64,000 nucleotides of DNA. It comes from Vibrio hepatarius. Its GTDB lineage: Bacteria > Pseudomonadota > Gammaproteobacteria > Enterobacterales > Vibrionaceae. Both the position numbers and the translations under genes were made by a program. Location of the stretch: the NCBI RefSeq assembly GCF_011806575.1, contig NZ_JAATOO010000016.1:46986-110985 (forward strand). Direction: 5' to 3'. The notes under the pieces are model-generated. The model worked only from the letters and a program-made list of their open reading frames with translations. It did not search any database and was not told the DNA's origin. The stretch's first letter is position 1; each line of letters begins with the position of its first letter. Below, in pieces: positions 58,380-64,000 of this stretch.

Positions 58380-58877
58380 ATGATGAAAAAACTACTTTTA
58401 CTTGTGGTGGTATTGCTGAGTGCTAGCATCCCCAGTTATGCAAACAACCAAGATGTACTGCAACTCGACTGGATCGACCTGATCCCTGAGAGCGAAAGAA
58501 ACATGTTTGATAAACAAGGCATGCCAGCGATTGACCACTCGGGTGACGTAATGCAACAGTCCAAGCTTGGCAGCGTCAGACAAGAGCTGAACGGCAGTAC
58601 GGTTAAGGTGCCGGGCTTTGTGATTCCGTTAGAAGGTGATGAGAATATGGTGACCGAGTTTCTACTCGTACCGTACTTTGGCGCCTGTATACATGTACCA
58701 CCACCACCACCCAATCAGATCATTTACGTGAAGTTTCCTAAAGGTGCACCAGTGCAAGAGCTATGGGATGTGATTTATGTGATAGGTACGCTTAAAACTG
58801 AAACCATTTCACATGAATTGGCCGAAACAGGCTACGTGATCGAAGGCACGGCTATCACCGAATACGACGACTATTAA
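58380..58877 (+). CDS. DUF3299 periplasmic protein, zinc locus
   Basis: 165 aa with signal peptide (MMKKLLLLVVVLLSASIPSYA). Conserved DUF3299 core: VKVPGFVIPLEGDE and GACIHVPPPPPNQIIYV near 100-120. Contains a Cys-X-His next to the proline run that could touch metal. Function unknown; last of the zrg operon, 3 bp after the permease. A weak inverted repeat (GATTAACA / TGTTAATC, 58880-58906) follows. Confidence 0.85.
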   Translation: MMKKLLLLVVVLLSASIPSYANNQDVLQLDWIDLIPESERNMFDKQGMPAIDHSGDVMQQSKLGSVRQELNGSTVKVPGFVIPLEGDENMVTEFLLVPYFGACIHVPPPPPNQIIYVKFPKGAPVQELWDVIYVIGTLKTETISHELAETGYVIEGTAITEYDDY

Positions 58878-58913
58878 AAGATTAACAAAAGCGTAACCTG
58901 TTAATCGCCTAGT

Positions 58914-59018
58914 TTAAGAAAAATATCTGGATAAATACCCTAGTACACCGAGGTAAACCAACAACAATAAGGCGATTGACAGGTGCTTTTTCAGTTTATT
59001 CTCATTGATATACTTCAT
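58914..59018 (-). CDS. 34-residue single-span membrane peptide (hypothetical)
   Basis: ATG 59018 to TAA 58914, sequence MKYINENKLKKHLSIALLLL at the start and VYLGVLGYLSRYFS at the end. The N-terminus is charged (three Lys), a hydrophobic helix follows (about 13-29), and the tail ends in RYFS. AGAGGG lies 3 nt before the ATG, a strong site. It faces the zrg operon (convergent) and is divergent from the 59171 gene. I do not recognise it; it may be a regulatory membrane peptide, or the site could be fortuitous. Confidence 0.55.
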   Translation of the reverse strand: MKYINENKLKKHLSIALLLLVYLGVLGYLSRYFS

Positions 59019-59170
59019 AAGCCCTCTCAATTATTGCACTCATGATTTTAACAATTTGTTAGCATGTGTGGTAGCACTATTTTTTGACATGCGCCTCACA
59101 CTCTGGGTGTGGCGCGATCTGCACCGAAAGAGTACATTAGTAATAACTTTATGATGTCTAAGGAAATAGA

Positions 59171-60067
59171 ATGTCTGAGAGCAACAAACCCGTCATCATC
59201 GACCATGAACCCGAGCCGCAAGCTCGAAATGAAAAGAAAAAGCACTACATCAAAGACAGCTCTAGCCGTATCCTTAGCATCGCCGAAATTCATGGCCTTG
59301 ACGCGCTATTAAGCAGTGAATCACCCGAAAAACCTGCACTTGAACGCGCTTTGGTGCGAGAGAGAAAGCGCCGAGAAAAGCGTCAGAAGAACTTAGAGCA
59401 GATCCTTAAGTTGGCGCACCAATCGTGTAAAGACGAAACCGCTGGTGAGCCTGACCCAGACTGGTTGTATCGCTTTTTCGATATGGCACAAGAAGTCCAC
59501 AATCCCGCGATGCAGCGCCTTTGGGCTCAGGTACTGAAACGCGAAGTCACCAACCCTGGCTCCACGTCAATGAAGGCGTTAAACATCTTACAAGATATGA
59601 CGCCAAAAGAAGCGCAAACACTACAACGTGCCGCTTCTCTTGCCTGCAGTTTTGGTGGCGACAGCAGCCGTAAACTGTTGATTGGCTACCGCTCTCACGG
59701 TGGTATTTTCAGCTTTGGCAAACGCAATGTCACCAGCAATATCAATGTTGGCAACTACCAACTGCCCTACTCTAGCCTGCTGGTGTTGTTTGAACTTGGC
59801 CTGATGTACAACACCGAATTGGAATCGGGTGAGATCGAGCTAGAATCCCCATTACCACTCACCTATCAAGGTAAGCAGCTCTCGCTGCAAGCCCATAGTC
59901 GCGGCGTCAGATTGCTTTACTATCGCTTTAGCCCAACGGGAAATGAACTGTGTAAGCTTCTGGGTAATAAGCCGAATATGCAGTATTACGACCAGTTAGT
60001 GGCATTGTTGGGGCAGAAGTTCACGACGCAAACCGATGTGCAGAGTAATATTCATCACACGGTCTAA
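59171..60067 (+). CDS. TIGR03899 family protein, unknown function
   Basis: 298 aa cytoplasmic, mostly helical and charged; contains a basic/acidic N-terminal region (ERALVRERKRREKRQKNLEQ) followed by a conserved WLYRFFDMAQEVHNPAMQRL segment near 110. This family (TIGR03899, DUF2806-like) is frequent in Vibrio and Shewanella; function unknown. AAGGAAATAGA precedes the ATG. Confidence 0.85.
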   Translation: MSESNKPVIIDHEPEPQARNEKKKHYIKDSSSRILSIAEIHGLDALLSSESPEKPALERALVRERKRREKRQKNLEQILKLAHQSCKDETAGEPDPDWLYRFFDMAQEVHNPAMQRLWAQVLKREVTNPGSTSMKALNILQDMTPKEAQTLQRAASLACSFGGDSSRKLLIGYRSHGGIFSFGKRNVTSNINVGNYQLPYSSLLVLFELGLMYNTELESGEIELESPLPLTYQGKQLSLQAHSRGVRLLYYRFSPTGNELCKLLGNKPNMQYYDQLVALLGQKFTTQTDVQSNIHHTV

Positions 60068-60090
60068 TTAGCGGCCAATGGATAGATACA

Positions 60091-60114
60091 AAAACGCCAG
60101 CCTTGAGGCTGGCG
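60091..60114 (-). terminator. Terminator after pgi
   Basis: Stem CGCCAGCC / GGCTGGCG with a 4-nt loop; on the minus strand TTTTTG follows. Acts on pgi; weak T-tail on the plus strand. Confidence 0.88.
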
Positions 60115-60139
60115 CTTGCTTATCTAAACCACGTTAAAC

Positions 60140-61792
60140 TTACGCTTGATACGCTTTAAACGCGTTGATTAGACCGTTAGTTGAGCTGTCGTGAGAGCTG
60201 ATTTCAGACGCATCCGCAAGCTCTGGTAGGATTTGGTTCGCCAGTTGTTTACCTAGCTCAACACCCCACTGGTCAAAGCTGAAGATGTTCCAGATAACGC
60301 CTTGAACAAAAATCTTGTGCTCGTACATCGCGATCAAGTTACCCAAAGTGCGTGGGGTAATTTGCTTCACTAGGATTGAGTTGGTTGGGCGGTTGCCTTC
60401 AAACACTTTGAATGGCGCGATTGCCGCTACTTCTTCTGCGTTCTTACCTGCCTGAGCCAACTCTGCTTTTACTGTCGCTTCGTCTTTACCAAACGCCAAC
60501 GCTTCTGTTTGCGCAAAGAAGTTCGACATCAGTTTCTGGTGGTGGTCACCGGCTGGGTTGTGGCTGATTGCTGGCGCGATGAAATCACATGGGATCAGTT
60601 TAGTGCCTTGGTGGATCAACTGGTAAAATGCGTGCTGACCGTTTGTGCCAGGTTCACCCCAGATGATCGGGCCAGTTTGGTAAGTCACTGCGTTGCCGTC
60701 ACGGTCAACGTACTTACCGTTTGATTCCATATTACCTTGCTGGAAGTACGCTGCAAAACGGTGCATGTACTGGTCGTAAGGTAGGATAGCTTCTGACTCT
60801 GCGCCGTGGAAGTTGTTATACCAGATACCAATTAACGCCAGGATAACTGGAATGTTATTTTCTAGTTCAGTGCTAGCGAAATGGTTATCCATCTCGTGTG
60901 CACCTTCAAGCAGTTCAATAAAGTTGTCGTAGCCAACACCGAGTGCAATTGATAGACCAATCGCAGACCAAAGAGAGTAACGACCGCCAACCCAGTCCCA
61001 GAACTCAAACATGTTGTCAGTATCGATACCGAACTCAGCAACTGCGCTTGCATTCGTCGATAGCGCCGCAAAGTGTTTTGCCACGTGCGCTTCATCGATT
61101 GCAGACGCTAGGAACCAGTCACGTGCAGTGTGCGCGTTAGTCATGGTTTCTTGAGTGGTGAAAGTCTTAGACGCGATCAGGAACAGAGTCGTTTCAGGGT
61201 CAACTTTCTTTAGTGTTTCAACGATGTGCGTACCATCAACGTTTGATACGAAATGCAGATTGAGGTGATTTTTGTATGGTGCTAATGCTTCTGTCACCAT
61301 GTAAGGGCCAAGGTCAGAACCACCGATACCAATGTTCACAACATCAGTAATTGCCTTGCCTGTGTAGCCTTTCCATTCACCACCGATCACACGATCAGTA
61401 AATGATTTAATTTTCTCTAGTACCGCGTTAACCGCTGGCATGACGTCTTCGCCGTTCACGTTTACGGCTTTGTTGCTACGATTACGTAGCGCAGTGTGTA
61501 GCACCGCACGGCCTTCAGTCTGGTTAATCGCGTCACCACTGAACATCGCTTCAATCGCCGCTTTCAGCTCAGTTTCATTTGCTAGTGCAAATAGGTGCTG
61601 CAAGGTTTCTTCGTTGATTAAGTTCTTTGAGTAATCAACCAGAATGTCGCTACCAAAGCGCGCAGAAAACTTGTCAAAACGAGCCGCGTCTTGAGCGAAC
61701 AGATCTTTCAGATCCATATCTTGTGCAGATTCAAAGTGCGCCGTCAGCGCTTTCCAAGCTTGTGTTTGCGTTGGATTGATATTTTTCAACAT
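60140..61792 (-). CDS. pgi: Glucose-6-phosphate isomerase
   Basis: 550 aa glycolytic enzyme. PGI signatures [13 protein letters not shown] near 270 and [13 protein letters not shown] near 510 are complete; substrate-phosphate binding GIGGSDLGP near 157-165. Standard length. Divergent from yjbQ. Confidence 0.98.
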   Translation of the reverse strand: MLKNINPTQTQAWKALTAHFESAQDMDLKDLFAQDAARFDKFSARFGSDILVDYSKNLINEETLQHLFALANETELKAAIEAMFSGDAINQTEGRAVLHTALRNRSNKAVNVNGEDVMPAVNAVLEKIKSFTDRVIGGEWKGYTGKAITDVVNIGIGGSDLGPYMVTEALAPYKNHLNLHFVSNVDGTHIVETLKKVDPETTLFLIASKTFTTQETMTNAHTARDWFLASAIDEAHVAKHFAALSTNASAVAEFGIDTDNMFEFWDWVGGRYSLWSAIGLSIALGVGYDNFIELLEGAHEMDNHFASTELENNIPVILALIGIWYNNFHGAESEAILPYDQYMHRFAAYFQQGNMESNGKYVDRDGNAVTYQTGPIIWGEPGTNGQHAFYQLIHQGTKLIPCDFIAPAISHNPAGDHHQKLMSNFFAQTEALAFGKDEATVKAELAQAGKNAEEVAAIAPFKVFEGNRPTNSILVKQITPRTLGNLIAMYEHKIFVQGVIWNIFSFDQWGVELGKQLANQILPELADASEISSHDSSTNGLINAFKAYQA

Positions 61793-62093
61793 GGTCTTTA
61801 TCCCGATGTTACAGTAGGTTTCATTCCTTACAGTCTAGCGAAAACTGTGGAATCCCCGATTAAGCAGAATATAAGTAGATGTTTGGGCAAATTGCCACAA
61901 AACAAGCATTTTGTAATTTTTTTTCAAGCCGCATTATCGCCTAGGGTATTCTCCCTCACATTGAGTTAGGTCACGTTCCCCGGTTGAAACATGAACAAAC
62001 TCTGCGACGGCGAGTAAAATAATACCATCAACATCGGTTATGCTTCATCCCTTATAGCAAAATCGAACGTTATCAACTTATTGTGGAGTGACT
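61793..62093. other. pgi-yjbQ divergent intergenic region
   Basis: 301 bp, AT-rich with a T-run (about 61917-61924). It must contain promoters for both genes, but no unambiguous -35/-10 pair or operator was identified. A tiny ORF MNKLCDGE is present but has no support. Confidence 0.5.
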
Positions 62094-62516
62094 ATGTGGT
62101 CTCAAAAGACGATTCAATTAAAGGCGAGGAAACGTGGCTTTCACTTGATTACCGACGAAATTGAACAACAAATTCCAGAAATACAGCGTTATTCCGTCGG
62201 AATATTACAGTTATTTATCCAACATACGTCTGCCAGTTTGACCATCAATGAGAACGCAGACCCAACCGTACGCACGGATATGGAAGCGCACTTTAACAAA
62301 TTTGTTCCTGAGCGCGCGCCATATTACCAGCATACTTACGAGGGCGATGATGATATGCCAGCTCATATCAAAGCATCATTGCTTGGTTGCAGTGTGTCGA
62401 TTCCTATCAGTCAGGGACGACTAGCACTAGGCACTTGGCAAGGTATTTATTTAGGAGAGCACCGAGACCACGGTGGCAGTCGTAGAATTGTTGTCACACT
62501 CCAAGGGGAGTCCTGA
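62094..62516 (+). CDS. yjbQ: UPF0047 protein YjbQ
   Basis: 140 aa from ATG 62094 with GGAG 5 nt upstream; a GTG two codons earlier is less likely. Contains the conserved [19 protein letters not shown] and the C-terminal [13 protein letters not shown] signature with histidines that bind a metal. E. coli YjbQ can substitute weakly for thiamine phosphate synthase; true function is unknown. Confidence 0.94.
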   Translation: MWSQKTIQLKARKRGFHLITDEIEQQIPEIQRYSVGILQLFIQHTSASLTINENADPTVRTDMEAHFNKFVPERAPYYQHTYEGDDDMPAHIKASLLGCSVSIPISQGRLALGTWQGIYLGEHRDHGGSRRIVVTLQGES

Positions 62517-62643
62517 TAAAGCGTTTTGTTTCGTTGACCAAAAGCAACTTAACAATGCCCGCTTCGTCTGCTCTGAATTCTCTCTGACGTTATGTGGATG
62601 AAAAACACAAAATATAATTAAAACACCATTTCAATAATGTTAT

Positions 62644-62676
62644 TCTCTCACCATAATGAAAGAACAGGGTGAGAGA
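62644..62676 (+). promoter_or_regulatory. Hairpin covering the ygjV ribosome-binding site
   Basis: TCTCTCACC (62644-62652) is exactly complementary to GGTGAGAGA (62668-62676), with a 15-nt loop. The right arm contains the only purine-rich sequence before ATG 62681. A TATAAT lies further upstream near 62614. The stem would hide the site in the mRNA. Confidence 0.55.
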
Positions 62677-62680
62677 TTGA

Positions 62681-63199
62681 ATGGATCGAGACATCATTGC
62701 TCAGGCATTTGGCTTTATTAGTTTGTTTCTGGGGTTGGCTACAGTTTATCAAAAAGATGATCGTCGCTTAAAGTGGATGATGTTGTTGCTTAACTGCAAT
62801 CATGCTCTCCATTTCGCCTTGATGGGAGCGGCTACTGCCTGCATTAGCGCCTCCATTGGCGTAGGCCGTTCACTCATATCCTTGCACGCTAATGCACGGC
62901 TGTTTACGTGGCCTTTGATTGGGCTAACCACCTTAATGGGCCTAACGGCACTTGAAAGTATTTATGGCTTACTGCCCATTATTGCCAGCAGTATAGGCAC
63001 TTACGCGCTGTTCAATTTACGTGGTGTAATGATGCGCTACTTTCTGCTAGTCGGTGCCTGTTTATGGTTGGCCAACAACCTCTGGGTTGGCTCTATAGGT
63101 GGAAGCCTGTTAGAGATAGCAATGATCGCCACCAACTCCATGACAATCTATCGACTCAAAGTCGATGAGCGTCAGCTAGTGAATCAGAGCTCAATCTAG
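62681..63199 (+). CDS. ygjV: YgjV-family inner-membrane protein
   Basis: 172 aa with about six transmembrane segments (LFLGLATVYQ, CNHALHFALMGAATACI, GLTTLMGLTALESIYGLL and so on). Matches the YgjV family, whose members are uncharacterised. GAGAGATTGA precedes ATG 62681. It is convergent with alr. Confidence 0.88.
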   Translation: MDRDIIAQAFGFISLFLGLATVYQKDDRRLKWMMLLLNCNHALHFALMGAATACISASIGVGRSLISLHANARLFTWPLIGLTTLMGLTALESIYGLLPIIASSIGTYALFNLRGVMMRYFLLVGACLWLANNLWVGSIGGSLLEIAMIATNSMTIYRLKVDERQLVNQSSI

Positions 63200-63282
63200 T
63201 TTTAGATTAAGGATCCACCCCAAAGTGGTGGTGAGTTCTGTAGAGTGACTCAAGAGACAAGAGTGGACTGACCGCCTTGGAT

Positions 63283-64000
63283 TCACTCCCGATATTCAAC
63301 GATGACTCTGGAAGTAAGATTCGTCACCAACTCATAAGCGATTGTGCCAACATGCGCGGCAATTTCTTCCGCCGGTAAGTCGGCACCCCATAAGATGGCG
63401 TCGTCAGCAACGTTATCGCTCGCATCAGGGCCTAAGTCGACCGTCAGCATATCCATAGATACACGACCAGAGAGCGGTACGCGGCGGCCATTCACCAGTA
63501 CCGGTGTGCCGAATGGTGCGGTTCTCGGGTATCCGTCACCGTAGCCAATAGCAATCACGCCAACTTTCGTGTCTCGTTCCGCCGTCCAAATGCCACTGTA
63601 GCCGACACTTTCACCTTTTTTAACCTCGCGCACAGCGATGATCGGAGCTTTTAGTGTCATCAGAGGTTTAAAACCAAATTTATGTGCCGGCTTATCGCCG
63701 ATTGGAGAGATGCCGTACATGATGATGCCTGAGCGTACCCAGTCTAAATGGCTATCTGGCCATGCCAAAATCCCTGACGAAGCCGCGAGTGAGCGTTCGC
63801 CTTGGCAGTTTTTGGTCACTTCGAGGAACAGTTCAGTTTGCTGATTGGTATTGGGTTTTTCCAGCTCATCAGCGTAACCAAAGTGGCTCATAAAACGTAG
63901 TGGTTTCGCGACGTTAGGGCAGGCGTCTAAACGTTGAACAAACTCGTCATATTGTTCAGGGCTTACACCCAGGCGGTGCATGCCACTGTCGAGCTTAAGC
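63283..64000 (-). CDS. alr: Alanine racemase, N-terminal part beyond the window
   Basis: The last 238 residues of alanine racemase, which makes D-alanine for peptidoglycan. The window opens at LKLDSGMHRLG, a conserved segment after the PLP lysine, and contains the catalytic-tyrosine region GYSGIWTAE and the RVSMDMLTVDL block. The PLP lysine and start lie to the right of position 64000. Confidence 0.96.
   Translation of the reverse strand, partial: LKLDSGMHRLGVSPEQYDEFVQRLDACPNVAKPLRFMSHFGYADELEKPNTNQQTELFLEVTKNCQGERSLAASSGILAWPDSHLDWVRSGIIMYGISPIGDKPAHKFGFKPLMTLKAPIIAVREVKKGESVGYSGIWTAERDTKVGVIAIGYGDGYPRTAPFGTPVLVNGRRVPLSGRVSMDMLTVDLGPDASDNVADDAILWGADLPAEEIAAHVGTIAYELVTNLTSRVIVEYRE

Noticed and set aside
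59091..59115. GCGC/CACAC hairpin before the 59171 gene as a terminator
   Set aside because: It has a two-base bulge and no T-run; it may be a protein-binding site but nothing supports a specific call.

Overview
The window is a stretch of the larger chromosome of a Vibrio species. The evidence is a complete, ordered MSHA type IV pilus locus (mshH to mshQ) between ssb and mreB, a QstR-type competence regulator between ssb and galU, the zinc-regulated zrg locus with a His-Asp repeat protein, and housekeeping genes in the order expected for Vibrionaceae. I cannot name the species from sequence alone. There are no rRNA or tRNA genes, insertion sequences, integrases, phage genes or CRISPR arrays. 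Genes are closely packed and most transcription units end in recognisable stem-loop terminators.

Layout. (1) 1-8867, minus strand: cell-shape and envelope cluster mreB-mreC-mreD-maf-rng-yhdP-nitrilase; the nitrilase runs off the left edge. (2) 9020-27271, minus strand: MSHA pilus locus. mshH (CsrD-like), mshIJKL (alignment complex and secretin), mshM and mshN, the c-di-GMP-responsive ATPase gene mshE, mshG and mshF come first, followed by the pilins mshB and mshA and the minor pilins and accessory genes mshC, D, O, P and Q. A terminator sits just after mshA. (3) 27445-34700: ssb (minus), then plus-strand qstR, galU, uvrA with a LexA box, and a PglL-type O-oligosaccharyltransferase. (4) 34772-37852: a class V aminotransferase and lysC, the latter behind a lysine riboswitch. 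(5) 37929-45511: pmbA and yjgA diverging, then thiB-thiP-thiQ behind a TPP riboswitch, ubiX and mpl. (6) 45823-55261: fbp, ppa, ytfP, tamB/tamA, msrA, ytfK and ytfJ, close to the gene set found together in E. coli. (7) 55334-58877: zinc-regulated operon behind a Zur-type operator, containing zrgA, an ABC ATPase/permease pair and a DUF3299 protein, followed by an unlisted 34-residue membrane peptide gene on the other strand. (8) 59171-64000: a TIGR03899 protein, pgi, yjbQ, ygjV and the C-terminal part of alr.

How the parts work together. The MSHA genes encode a whole surface-attachment pilus whose extension motor carries two c-di-GMP-binding motifs. Close by are a regulator of natural competence and a putative protein O-glycosylating enzyme, and the mature MshA pilin ends in a Ser/Thr/Ala/Pro-rich disulfide loop of the kind such enzymes favour. 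Small-molecule and metal control is written directly into the DNA and RNA: lysine, thiamine pyrophosphate, zinc (Zur) and DNA damage (LexA).

No strikingly new multi-gene system is visible. The observations I consider most worth following are the 34-residue membrane peptide (58914-59018), the Zur operator that is also a near-perfect stem-loop with a T-run (55283-55317), the perfect GACCAC microsatellite in zrgA, the stem that would hide the ygjV ribosome-binding site, and the possible MshA glycosylation link.
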